Below, piece by piece: positions 52,688 to 61,034 of a DNA stretch of 64,000 nucleotides. The DNA comes from Peribacillus frigoritolerans (GTDB lineage: Bacteria; Bacillota; Bacilli; Bacillales; DSM-1321): the NCBI GenBank assembly GCA_030562215.1, contig JAUPFL010000001.1, forward strand, positions 2,282,501 to 2,346,500, written 5' to 3'. The translations under genes were made by a program, and so were the position numbers. Each line of letters starts with the position of its first letter. The first letter of the stretch is position 1. A model generated the notes under the pieces. The model was given only the letters and a program-made list of their open reading frames with translations, was not told where the DNA came from and made no database searches.

Positions 52688-54505
52688 ATGGCACAGGAAA
52701 CAAAAGCGAATACATTACCTTCAAGAAGCGAAATAGCTCCTGAAGATACTTGGAGACTGGAAGATATCTTCGCAACCGAGGAAGATTGGGAAGCTGCCTT
52801 CAAAACGGTAAAGGAAGACCTTAAGAAAGCGGAGGCACATAAAGGGACGTTGGGGGAAAGCGCAGAAAAGCTATTTGCGGCCCTTCAACTTCAAGATGAG
52901 GTTTTCGAGAAGCTAGGCAAAGTTTATTCTTATTCACATATGCGGAATGATCAAGATACAACCAATCCTTTTTATCAAGGGATGGAGGATCGGGCAAAAG
53001 CTTTATACGCCCAGGCAGCGGCTGCGTTTTCATACATGGTTCCTGAACTATTGAGTATTGACGAAAGCAAAGTGGAAGGGTTTTTGGAAGAAAAAGAAGA
53101 ATTGAAATTATATAAACATTCTTTAGAGGAAATCAATCTTCAGAGACCCCATATCTTATCAGCAGAGCAGGAAGAATTATTGGCGCAGGCATCAGAAGTA
53201 CTCGATGCATCGGGTAATACTTTCGGTATGCTTAACAATGCCGACCTGAAATTCCCGACCATCAAGGATGAAGAGGGAAATGAAGTCGAAATTACTCACG
53301 GAAGGTATATCAGGTTTCTTGAGAGTGAAGATCGCCGTGTACGTGAGGAGGCATTTAAAGGGGTATACAGCAAGTACGGGGAGTTCCGTAATACATTTGC
53401 TTCAACCCTGTCAGGTGAGGTCAAAAACCACAACTTCAATGCCACGGTTCGAAAATATGAATCAGCACGCCAAGCGGCGTTAAGTAATAATAACATTCCT
53501 GAGACCGTATACGATAATCTCGTTAAAACGGTCAACGACAACTTGCCATTACTGCACCGTTATCTTGATTTACGTAAAAAAGTACTGGAATTAGATGAAC
53601 TTCATATGTATGATCTATTCACTCCTCTTGTTAAAGAAGTGAAGATGGAAGTGACATATGACGAGGCCAAAGATTATGTCCTTAAAGGCCTTGCTCCGCT
53701 TGGGGAGGACTATTTGAACGTTTTGAAAGAGGGATTTGAAAACCGTTGGGTCGATGTGCATGAAAACAAAGGGAAACGAAGCGGTGCCTATTCTTCGGGT
53801 ACATACGGGACGAACCCTTATATTCTGATGAACTGGCAAAATAACGTCAATAACTTATTCACGCTCGTTCATGAGTTTGGGCATTCGGTCCATAGCTACT
53901 ATACACGGAAACATCAGCCATATCCATACGGGAATTATTCAATATTTGTAGCGGAAGTTGCATCGACTTGTAATGAAAACCTGTTGAATGATTATTTACT
54001 GAATTCAATCGAAGATGAAAAGAAACGCATCTATTTACTGAACCATTACCTGGAAGGTTTCCGTGGCACATTGTTCCGACAAACGATGTTTGCAGAGTTC
54101 GAACATACCATTCATTTAAAAGCTCAAAATGGGGAAGCGTTGACAGCGGATATGCTCACTAAGGAATATTATGAGCTGAACAAGAAATACTTTGGCGAGA
54201 ATGTGACGATTGATGAAGAAATCGGTTTGGAATGGGCTCGTATTCCACACTTCTACTATAATTACTATGTTTATCAATATGCAACTGGAATCAGTGCAGC
54301 AACAGCATTGAGCAAGCAAATCCTTGAAGAAGGAGAGCCGGCTGTCGAAAGGTATCTGGAGTTCTTGAAGTCAGGAAGTTCCGATTATCCGATTGAAGTA
54401 CTCAAAAAGGCCGGCGTAGATATGACAAAAGCCGAGCCTGTACAAGAAGCCATGAATGTATTCGAAGAAAAATTAAATGAGTTGGAAGAACTTTTGAAAA
54501 AATAG
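52688..54505 (+). CDS. pepF: Oligoendopeptidase F
   Basis: M3-family zinc metallopeptidase degrading short peptides in the cytoplasm. HExxH in TLVHEFGHSVHSYY with the downstream Glu in FVAEVASTCNE. 605 residues, uninterrupted. The ATG at 52688 follows GGGGAGG; an in-frame ATG at 52625 lacks a binding site. Closed by a strong terminator; RoxS-like RNAs follow. Confidence 0.95.
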   Translation: MAQETKANTLPSRSEIAPEDTWRLEDIFATEEDWEAAFKTVKEDLKKAEAHKGTLGESAEKLFAALQLQDEVFEKLGKVYSYSHMRNDQDTTNPFYQGMEDRAKALYAQAAAAFSYMVPELLSIDESKVEGFLEEKEELKLYKHSLEEINLQRPHILSAEQEELLAQASEVLDASGNTFGMLNNADLKFPTIKDEEGNEVEITHGRYIRFLESEDRRVREEAFKGVYSKYGEFRNTFASTLSGEVKNHNFNATVRKYESARQAALSNNNIPETVYDNLVKTVNDNLPLLHRYLDLRKKVLELDELHMYDLFTPLVKEVKMEVTYDEAKDYVLKGLAPLGEDYLNVLKEGFENRWVDVHENKGKRSGAYSSGTYGTNPYILMNWQNNVNNLFTLVHEFGHSVHSYYTRKHQPYPYGNYSIFVAEVASTCNENLLNDYLLNSIEDEKKRIYLLNHYLEGFRGTLFRQTMFAEFEHTIHLKAQNGEALTADMLTKEYYELNKKYFGENVTIDEEIGLEWARIPHFYYNYYVYQYATGISAATALSKQILEEGEPAVERYLEFLKSGSSDYPIEVLKKAGVDMTKAEPVQEAMNVFEEKLNELEELLKK

Positions 54506-54510
54506 GATGT

Positions 54511-54541
54511 GAAAAGGACCCGAACACTTCGGGTCCTTTTC
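54511..54541 (+). terminator. Terminator after pepF
   Basis: A 12-bp perfect stem GAAAAGGACCCG / CGGGTCCTTTTC with a 7-nt loop. Confidence 0.9.
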
Positions 54542-54560
54542 ATCTTTATATCGATGTCCG

Positions 54561-54725
54561 TCATAATCCTTTAAAACGATTTCTCTGATTTAAACTATGA
54601 AGAATTATGAAGAAAGCAAAAAATAGAATAGGGGAGGTAAAATACAGAGGAATGAGGTCCATGATACCGAGTAGCTGGACAAATAGCGACCCTATCAAGA
54701 GTATGAGTAGAATAAAGCCTTTCAA
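54561..54725 (-). CDS. Small 54-residue membrane protein
   Basis: Found by reading the minus strand: GGAGGTGACCAAA then TTG 54725. It encodes KGFILLILLIGSLFVQLLGI and LIPLYFTSPILFFAFFIILH, two membrane helices, and a basic tail NQRNRFKGL. Uninterrupted, with a near-perfect Shine-Dalgarno. Family not recognised. Convergent with pepF; its promoter must lie between it and the first small-RNA gene. Confidence 0.65.
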   Translation of the reverse strand: MKGFILLILLIGSLFVQLLGIMDLIPLYFTSPILFFAFFIILHSLNQRNRFKGL

Positions 54726-54843
54726 TTTGGTCACCTCCAACCTGGCAGCAGTAAAAACTCATCTGCTCTTTATTAGATAGTATGTTTTAGAATAAGCAGT
54801 ATTCTAAGAATATGACAATAATGTGAAGTTGCGCACAAAGTTC

Positions 54844-54873
54844 TTGCAAATAAGGTGTATAATCTGCTATAGT
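54844..54873 (+). promoter_or_regulatory. Promoter of RoxS-like RNA copy 1
   Basis: TTGCAA and TATAGT, 18-bp spacer, with TG one base before the -10 (extended -10). The start point would be near 54880-54883. No TTGTGA..TCACAA palindrome overlaps this promoter. Confidence 0.7.
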
Positions 54874-54882
54874 ACAGATATA

Positions 54883-55001
54883 GAAGTTATCACATCCCAA
54901 ACATATACCCCTTTGTTTGTTCGTCGTGAAATTTCTCCCATCCCCTTAATCGTATAAATAGATGAAAACCTCAGCAAATTTCGCGATTTGCTGGGGTTTT
55001 T
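54883..55001 (+). ncRNA. roxS: RoxS/RsaE-type regulatory RNA, copy 1
   Basis: Trans-acting small RNA family that base-pairs with mRNAs of central metabolism through C-rich single-stranded motifs. Seen here: 5' GAAGTTATCACA, then ACCCC (54907), TTTGTTTG (54912-54919) and the hallmark TTTCTCCCATCCCC (54932-54945), ending in an intrinsic terminator with arms AACCTCAGCAAAT / ATTTGCTGGGGTT and a T run (about 119 nt). In S. aureus the RsaE gene lies between pepF and a yjbH homologue; the same two genes flank this locus. A second copy lies 300 bp downstream. Confidence 0.88.
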
Positions 55002-55096
55002 CATTTGAATGAAATGTAAAAAGATTAAAATGGTAACGGTAGTAACAAAAGTTGAACGAAAGATGAAGTTATAAAAAGAAATGAATTAGTTTATTA

Positions 55097-55114
55097 TTGT
55101 GATATATTTCACAA
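55097..55114. promoter_or_regulatory. Perfect TTGTGA-N6-TCACAA palindrome between the two RNAs
   Basis: TTGTGATATATTTCACAA fits both a Rex operator (TTGTGAANNNNTTCACAA, one position off in each arm) and the Bacillus Fnr box (TGTGA-N6-TCACA, exact). It is about 100 bp after copy 1 and 165 bp before the copy 2 promoter, so its target is unclear. Fnr at 41 or so bases upstream of an unrecognised promoter cannot be excluded. Confidence 0.55.
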
Positions 55115-55225
55115 TTAGTTCATTCAAGCTATATCAGATATCAAAAACACTTAAGGCTTTAAATTAAAATTGGCTCTTATTTAGCTATATATACCAGCAG
55201 GGATAATAAAAGATGAAAAAATATA

Positions 55226-55290
55226 TATTGTGAACAATTTGTGAAAAGTTACACATATAGTTGAAACGTAAAAGGGTTATCTGTTATATT
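55226..55290 (+). promoter_or_regulatory. Promoter of RoxS-like RNA copy 2 with ResD-like half-sites
   Basis: TTGAAA (55261) and TATATT (55285) with an 18-bp spacer and an extended TG, the same layout as copy 1. Upstream at 55228-55246 are two direct TTGTGAA/TTTGTGAAA half-sites resembling ResD targets. RoxS in B. subtilis is activated by ResD; that assignment here is inferred from the motif. Confidence 0.6.
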
Positions 55291-55295
55291 ATATA

Positions 55296-55313
55296 TTGTG
55301 AAGTGAATCACAA
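55296..55313. promoter_or_regulatory. Rex/Fnr-type palindrome at the start of RoxS-like RNA copy 2
   Basis: TTGTGAAGTGAATCACAA has perfect six-base arms TTGTGA and TCACAA and overlaps the predicted transcription start, where a bound Rex repressor would block initiation. Rex senses NADH/NAD+ and is a known repressor of roxS in B. subtilis. The site also satisfies TGTGA-N6-TCACA for Fnr. Confidence 0.65.
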
Positions 55314-55412
55314 ACAAACTTATACCCCCTTTGTTTGATCGTGTAAAATTTCTCCCATCCCCTTATTTCTAAATAAAAAAACCATGCAATCTTTTGATTT
55401 GCATGGTTTTTC
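55300..55412 (+). ncRNA. roxS: RoxS/RsaE-type regulatory RNA, copy 2
   Basis: Same architecture as copy 1: 5' GAAGTGAATCACA, ACCCCC (55324), TTTGTTTG (55330-55337), TTTCTCCCATCCCC (55349-55362), then a different terminator hairpin (AAAACCATGCAA / TTGCATGGTTTT) and T run, about 113 nt. The 5' end resembles the S. aureus RsaE start more closely than copy 1 does, and it carries the Rex-type site, so this copy is likely the one with ancestral redox control. Linker sequences and the terminators have diverged while both C-rich motifs are kept. Confidence 0.88.
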
Positions 55413-55462
55413 CTTTTTATAACTAAGAAGCAGCCAAATTCATGACTGCTTCTTTGTATATC

Positions 55463-56330
55463 TCAAAACGTTCCGTATTTAGCAGGAATTTTCTCTGCCA
55501 ACTGTTTTAAAACAAGCTTTTTCATTTCCAACTCGACGTTATTCTTACTCATATTATAAACCGTTTCAATCTCCTTTGTGGCCACTAGTTTGAAACAGCT
55601 TAAAAATTCTTCGAGAGAGGAGGGGGTGCAGGGGCTGGAAGACCGTTCAGCATATCTTCTAAAATTTGAACATATACCTCGTAAGAATAGACACCTGAAA
55701 CCTTTATTCCCTCTTCTTCAATATTTTGATTGAAAAAGACAAGGGAAGGTATTTCAGTCACTTCCATTTCACTTGTGATTTTCATGTCACATTGAAAGCC
55801 TTTGGCTGCACTGGAAGAATTGATGTCATAAAGGAATTCCTCAACATCCAATCCAACCATTTTGGCACATTCGGTCAAGACTTCGATATTGGATATATCC
55901 TTTTTACCTATGAATACATATTCTTGAAGCTGCCTTAAAAAGCGAATGGCCAATTTACGGCCCTGCAATTCCGCGGCTTTTATTGCGATGGAAGCTGTAT
56001 ATGGAGAAGAAATTGGGTTTTCAGACCAAAGGCTCCCGTCACAGGACATTCCCGAGCGGCTGGCTGTCTTTTCCCAAACTTGAGCAATGTTTTCATAATT
56101 TTTATTTTTCCCCATATTAAGAGAATCGATTTTACCGCTTAAAACATGGCGTAAACTGAACAATTGGCCATATTCTATCTGTAATTTCCTAATAATTGGT
56201 TCTAAGCCCCAGCATTCGGGACAAAGCGGATCAACAAAAACATAAATTTCAATTGGCTTTTTCCTATATCATAGCAATGCTGCGTCTTGATCCAATCGGA
56301 AATATTGAAAACTGGTTTTTGTGCGCTCAA
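55463..56330 (-). CDS. spxH: Spx-degradation adaptor SpxH (YjbH), frame interrupted
   Basis: Thioredoxin-like (DsbA-fold) adaptor that delivers Spx to ClpXP. N-terminal FVDPLCPECWGLEPIIRKLQ (CxxC), SCDGSLWSENPISSPYTASI and AAELQGRKLAIRFLRQLQE are typical. TTG 56330 after AAAGGAG opens SAQKPVFNISDWIKTQHCYD; an A run near 56257 lacks one base before KKPIEIYVFVD. A second break near 55612 (restored EEFLSCFKLVATKEIETVYN) leads to KYGTF and the stop at 55463. Start overlaps the yjbI stop (TTGA), so the two genes form an operon. Confidence 0.9.
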
Positions 56331-56729
56331 CTGTCTTCTCCTTTCCCGTCAGTTCCGGATGTATTGATCATATGCTGTGCCGTCAAATAGAGGCGGTGAT
56401 AGAAAAACTCCTAATCTCACCTTCAAGGCCAACTTCGTCCATAGCTTGATACATGCATGAGAGCCAGGCTTTCGCACGTTCTGGTGTAATTTCAAAAGGT
56501 ATATGTCGAGCCCGCAACATAGGATGGCCATGCTCTTCGGTATATAAAGAGGGACCCCTAAATATTGAGTCATGAATTGTTTTTGCTTACGGACCGTTTC
56601 AGTTAAATCGTCAGGGAATATTGGCTGCAGATCCGGGTGTTGACTAACGTTGGAGTAAAACACATCAATTAATTTGTGTAATTGCCCTTCTCCAATTAAT
56701 TCATATGGTGTAGGGTTCCCTTGCATCAT
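56327..56729 (-). CDS. yjbI: Truncated haemoglobin (YjbI-like), frame interrupted
   Basis: Group II truncated haemoglobin that binds O2 or NO. Reads GEGQLHKLIDVFYSNVSQHP, FPDDLTETVRKQKQFMTQYL; one G is missing in GGGG near 56555, after which GGPSLYTEEHGHPMLRARHI (proximal His) and AKAWLSCMYQAMDEVGLEGE follow. A T run near 56413 also lacks one base. The gene ends in the TTGA overlap with spxH. ATG 56729 after AAAGGAG. The pairing of a haemoglobin with the Spx adaptor is conserved in Bacillus. Confidence 0.9.
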
Positions 56730-56921
56730 GTTGATTACTCCTTTTAAAGAAAGATGGTTGATATTTATTCATATTTTATCAATGACGTACTGATATAACA
56801 AATATATAGCTTAAAGAAAATTTTACATCTGTAGTATTACACAGGGGAATGGTTGAAAATGAAAGCTTTTGGGGGCTTTACCATTTGCTCGGGGTGCGTG
56901 GAAGAAGCATATATAGACATG

Positions 56922-56955
56922 AAAAAACTGACCCGTCATGAACAAACAGGGTCAG
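56922..56955 (-). terminator. Terminator after the lytic transglycosylase gene
   Basis: CTGACCC / GGGTCAG stem with TTTTTTC on the minus strand, just beyond the stop codon. Confidence 0.85.
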
Positions 56956-56961
56956 CTTGCT

Positions 56962-57618
56962 TTAGCTTGAAAATGTGCCAAAAACTTTTTGAACATAGTT
57001 CTGAGTTTCTTTAAAAGGCGGGATGCCGTTATATTTATCGACATTTCCTGGTCCTGCATTATAAGCAGCAAGGGCAACCTGGATGTCCCCGTCATAACGG
57101 GCCATCATTTGACTTAAATATTTACTCCCGCCCATGATGTTTTGTTCTGGATCGGTTGCATCATCCACCCCAAGGCTTTTAGCAGTTGCTGGCATTAACT
57201 GCATAAGGCCAGTTGCACCCGCATAACTGGTGGCTTCAGGGTTGAAGTTCGATTCTTGTTTAATGACAGACTTAATCAGTTTTTCCGGGAGATTATATAA
57301 ACTTGCCGCCTGGCTGATGATATGATCATAGTTTGTTGCGGTTTCGCTGCTCTGATTGTTAGCATGGGCAGTGGATATCGGGTTGATGTTCATGTATGTC
57401 AGGCCGCCGGGTTGAAGAAAGGACTTCGTTTCCGCTTCCACATTGGATAATAAGGAACCCAATGTCTGTGAAGTACCTTCCAGAGCATCACCCGAAACCA
57501 GTGACGATAGCATGTCCTGGAAAACGGATCGAGATGAATTTGTATTTTTGATGTTGTCGTTCGTGAATTGCTGGATTGCCTGCAATTCCATAAACGTTTT
57601 GAAATCTTGGATTTTCAA
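56962..57618 (-). CDS. yjbJ: Lytic transglycosylase-like protein (YjbJ)
   Basis: Soluble SLT-family enzyme cleaving peptidoglycan. The C-terminal half has the catalytic Glu in VIKQESNFNPEATSYAGATG, LMQLMPATAKSLG and AYNAGPGNVDKYNG. The N-terminal ~100 residues are helical and of unknown role, and no signal peptide is seen. TTG 57618 is preferred: GGAGGT lies 7 nt upstream, while the GTG at 57627 overlaps it. 218 residues, uninterrupted. Confidence 0.88.
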   Translation of the reverse strand: MKIQDFKTFMELQAIQQFTNDNIKNTNSSRSVFQDMLSSLVSGDALEGTSQTLGSLLSNVEAETKSFLQPGGLTYMNINPISTAHANNQSSETATNYDHIISQAASLYNLPEKLIKSVIKQESNFNPEATSYAGATGLMQLMPATAKSLGVDDATDPEQNIMGGSKYLSQMMARYDGDIQVALAAYNAGPGNVDKYNGIPPFKETQNYVQKVFGTFSS

Positions 57619-57649
57619 ACTCTCCACCTCCGAATGGGTTCAAACAGGA

Positions 57650-58227
57650 TTATTCCTGGAATTTGGCACGATAAAACCTCTTAACCTTATTTTCGGTTTC
57701 CCTTACCGGAATTTGAAGGGTTTCAAGGAGGGTCAGGAAATTTTTTTCCCGGCTTTTGCATCCGTCACTTCATATTCAAGCTCAAAATCTTCCTGATTCA
57801 AATACGAACTATGATCTAAAACGATTAAACCCTCTTTGTAAGGAAATTCAAAACGGTCTGTCTTTAGTGTCCCGAAGCATGTAAAGTCTTTTGGATCAAT
57901 TCCGCATTCGAGGATAAGATGTCGGATCCCGCCATCAGGGAATATGTTATGTTTCAGGAACGCATATGCGGTTCCTTCAGGAATATCCTGATTCGTTTCC
58001 AATAATCCTTCTGTAGCTGGCTGTTTTAAAGTCAGCTCGTAATGCCCGTTTTTCTCCCTGATCCTAAGTGCAGAGTCTTGCTTTTTCAAAGAGAATCCAG
58101 GTGTATCGAAGTAATGGTTTTTCTGTGTTTTAAAGTTCGATGCCCCGACATGAAAGTAGTCGATCAGTTGGCGAAATTCTTTTTTGTTTAAGAGGTTTTT
58201 AAATTCAATTTCAATATGCTGGTTCAT
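57650..58227 (-). CDS. yjbK: CYTH-domain protein (YjbK), frame interrupted near the end
   Basis: CYTH/triphosphate-tunnel-fold protein, likely acting on a triphosphorylated or adenylated substrate. The signature ExExK is at the start (HIEIEFKNLL), followed by YFDTPGFSLKKQDSALRIRE and DHSSYLNQEDFELEYEVTD. An A run near 57737 lacks one base; restored, FLTLLETLQIPVRETENKVK RFYRAKFQE ends at 57650, about 192 residues. Located next to relQ, as in B. subtilis. Confidence 0.88.
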
Positions 58228-58438
58228 GTGTTACCTTCCTTTCTGGCTGATTCTTAGGTTAATCATATAAGAACCATTCCAGCTGTCAAATTGAATTCAA
58301 TAATTTTTTGCTATTGTACTTGAATATTTAGGAATCAATTGCAGGATATGATAAAATATAAACGTTGAGCACGAGAATTGAGTCATCGTATATATAGAAA
58401 TTTAATACATACTTTTTGCTAGGGAAAGATTTAATAGG

Positions 58439-58479
58439 ATCCAGTGGGGAATTTTGCATAAGTCATGTGACTTCTGGAT
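58439..58479 (+). other. Structured leader candidate upstream of relQ
   Basis: ATCCAG and CTGGAT enclose a 5-bp inner hairpin (AAGTC-ATGT-GACTT) stacked directly on the closing arm. There is no T run. It lies about 70 bp before relQ, inside the 320-bp gap 58228-58547, which otherwise shows only AT-rich promoter-like sequence (around 58335-58365) and no gene. Confidence 0.4.
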
Positions 58480-58547
58480 TCAGGAGAGCGTTCTGCCCAT
58501 ACCAGAGTTGAACAGGCGCTTTTTAGATAGATATAGGTGGTGTGGCA

Positions 58548-59168
58548 ATGGAGAGTTGGGACGATTTCTTGGCGCCTTATACTCAGGCTGTCGAAGAATT
58601 AAAGGTTAAGCTAAAGGGTTTAAGGAAACAGTTTGAGAGAGAGAATATTCACTCACCGATCGAATTTGTAACAGGCAGGGTAAAGCCGATTGTCAGCATA
58701 TTGGATAAGGCGAGCCTAAAGGACATTCCCATTGATAAATTGGGAACTGAAATTCAGGATATTGCAGGGCTTCGCATGATGTGCCAGTTCGTGGATGATA
58801 TCGAACAGGTAGTTGAACTATTACGAGGCCGCAATGACTTCGAGATAGTCGAGGAGAGGAATTATATTTCCCATAAAAAAGCAAGCGGTTATCGATCTTA
58901 TCATGTTGTAATCCGCTATCCGGTCCAGACGATACATGGCGAAAAGAATATCCTTGCCGAAATTCAAATCAGGACTCTTGCGATGAATTTTTGGGCGACG
59001 ATTGAACATTCTTTAAATTATAAATATAAAGGCATTTTCCCGGAAGATATTCAACTGCGGCTCAAACGCGCAGCTGAAGCGGCCTTCCTGCTCGATGCAG
59101 AAATGTCGCAAATCCGTACGGAAATCCAGGAAGCACAGCGTCTTTTTTCCAGGAAGAAAGATTCTTGA
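58548..59168 (+). CDS. relQ: Small alarmone synthetase RelQ (YjbM/SasB)
   Basis: Cytoplasmic (p)ppGpp synthetase without hydrolase domain. GRVKPIVSILDKASLKDI, IQDIAGLRMMCQFVDDI, SGYRSYHVVIRYP and EIQIRTLAMNFWATIEHSLN (synthetase active site) are intact. ATG 58548 follows AGGTGGTG; 206 residues, uninterrupted. Starts a cluster relQ-nadK-yjbO, 49 and 17 nt gaps, probably one operon. Confidence 0.93.
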   Translation: MESWDDFLAPYTQAVEELKVKLKGLRKQFERENIHSPIEFVTGRVKPIVSILDKASLKDIPIDKLGTEIQDIAGLRMMCQFVDDIEQVVELLRGRNDFEIVEERNYISHKKASGYRSYHVVIRYPVQTIHGEKNILAEIQIRTLAMNFWATIEHSLNYKYKGIFPEDIQLRLKRAAEAAFLLDAEMSQIRTEIQEAQRLFSRKKDS

Positions 59169-59217
59169 ACGCATAAATGGGAAAACGAGAAGAAGTCTAA
59201 TTTGAAGGTGGGATTAC

Positions 59218-60012
59218 ATGAAATTTGCGATTACGTCAAAAGGAGATGCTAAATCGAATACTTTAATGCAAAGGATGCGAACGTATCTCCAGGACTTTCA
59301 TTTGGAATATGACGAAGATCAGCCGGATATTGTCATTTCTGTCGGTGGTGATGGCACTTTATTATATGCTTTTCACCGGTATAAGAATCGATTGGATAAA
59401 ACCGCCTTTGTTGGTGTACATACAGGACATCTTGGGTTTTATGCAGATTGGACCCCTGATGAAATCGAAAAATTGGTGATAGCTTTAGCGAAAACCCCAT
59501 TTCAAATAGTGGAATATCCACTGCTCGAAACGATTGTCCGTTATCAGCATGGAGGACGGGAAGCCAGATTTTTGGCTTTGAATGAATCGACAGTCAAAAG
59601 TGTTGAAGGGACGCTTGTAATGGACGTTGAAATACGCGGCCAGCATTTCGAGACGTTCCGTGGAGATGGTTTATGCATTGCGACGCCATCTGGAAGCACG
59701 GCGTATAATAAGGCGCTTGGCGGGGCCATCGTCCATCCATCAATCGATGCCATCCAGATTACCGAATTGGCATCCATTAATAACCGGGTATTTAGAACGG
59801 TAGGATCTCCACTTCTGCTGCCGGCACATCATACATGCATGTTCAGGCCGGTAAATGCGGTCAATTTTCAAATTACTGTCGACCATTTGTCCTTGCTTCA
59901 GGAGAATGTAAAGTCGATACAGTGCCGAGTGGCAGATGAAAAGATCCGATTTGCCAGATTCCGCCCTTTTCCTTTCTGGAAAAGAGTGCATGATTCATTT
60001 ATTGCTAATTAA
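59218..60012 (+). CDS. nadK: NAD kinase
   Basis: Phosphorylates NAD+ to NADP+. The GGDGT motif ([16 protein letters not shown]) with the conserved Asp, the ALNESTVKS segment (NE/D motif) and [20 protein letters not shown] are present. 264 residues, uninterrupted, ATG after AAGGTGG. Second gene in the relQ cluster. Confidence 0.95.
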   Translation: MKFAITSKGDAKSNTLMQRMRTYLQDFHLEYDEDQPDIVISVGGDGTLLYAFHRYKNRLDKTAFVGVHTGHLGFYADWTPDEIEKLVIALAKTPFQIVEYPLLETIVRYQHGGREARFLALNESTVKSVEGTLVMDVEIRGQHFETFRGDGLCIATPSGSTAYNKALGGAIVHPSIDAIQITELASINNRVFRTVGSPLLLPAHHTCMFRPVNAVNFQITVDHLSLLQENVKSIQCRVADEKIRFARFRPFPFWKRVHDSFIAN

Positions 60013-60029
60013 GGAGATAGACTCACCTC

Positions 60030-60942
60030 ATGTCAAATCAAAACTTTTCTTTGACCTGGTCGGTTTTTGAAGAGGATTCTGGCTCTTTATTGCGAGAGTT
60101 TCTCAGCAAATGCGATATTTCAAAACGAGCATTAACGGATATTAAGTTTAAAGGTGGATATATCCGGTTGAACGGCGAAGAAGTAACCGTTAGGGAACGG
60201 ATTGAAACAGGCGACACCGTCACCGTCATATTCCCGCCGGAGCAGGCTAGCGAAGGCCTTTTACCGGAACCCATCCCCTGGATGTCAGGTATGAAGATGA
60301 CTTTGTATTGGTGGTGGCCAAGCCCCTTTCATGAATACCATTCCTTCCCGCGAGCATCCCAAAGGCAGTCTGGCGAATGGCTTGGCGGGTTATTATAGGG
60401 AGACGGGAGTACAGGCGACGATCCATATAGTTACACGTCTTGACCGGGACACATCGGGTCTGGTTTTAGTTGCCAAGCACAGGCATATCCATCACCTTTT
60501 AAGTGAACAGCAAAAATCAGGACAGGTTAAACGGAGATACCAAGCCATAGCTGAAGGTATCGTTGAAGGACCTGTAGGGGAGATAGTGGCGCCAATCGGA
60601 CGAAAATCGACAAGCATCATTGAACGGGAAGTCAGGGAGGATGGCCGGCATGCCTGTACCCTATTTAAGGTATTGGCACACACAGAGTCCCATACATTCC
60701 TTAATTTGGAATTGCGAACAGGGCGTACACATCAAATCAGGGTCCATATGGCGCATATTGGTCACCCGCTGGCTGGTGATGATTTATATGGAGGGAACAG
60801 GAGAGGTATCCCTCGCCAAGCCCTGCATTGTTTTGAGTTGAAATTTTTACATCCTTTCACAAAGAAGATGATGTTGTTTCAAGAAGAATTGCCAGAAGAT
60901 ATGACCCGTTTGCTCGAGGGAAGTAAAGGATGGGATTCCTGA
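60030..60942 (+). CDS. yjbO: RluA/RluD-family pseudouridine synthase (YjbO), frame interrupted
   Basis: Ribosomal RNA pseudouridine synthase; the exact target position cannot be read from sequence. N-terminal S4-like region (GGYIRLNGEEVTVRERIETG), catalytic Asp in VTRLDRDTSGLVLVAK, and LELRTGRTHQIRVHMAHIGH. Two C runs (near 60280 and 60325) each lack one base; restored, PIPLDVRYEDDFVLVVAKPP and FMNTIPSREHPKGSLAN follow. About 304 residues. AAGGAGA precedes the ATG by 12 nt. Confidence 0.9.
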
Positions 60943-61001
60943 CTTTATAACGGGGCACATTAAAACGAATGATTCAAGATTATGAAAAAATCCATAGACG
61001 C

Positions 61002-61032
61002 AAAAAAACTCACCAAGATGGCGAGTTTTTTT
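61002..61032. terminator. Bidirectional terminator between yjbO and prpE
   Basis: AAAAAAACTC / GAGTTTTTTT stem with an additional ACC..GGC pairing inside; poly-T on both strands. Confidence 0.85.
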
Positions 61033-61034
61033 GG

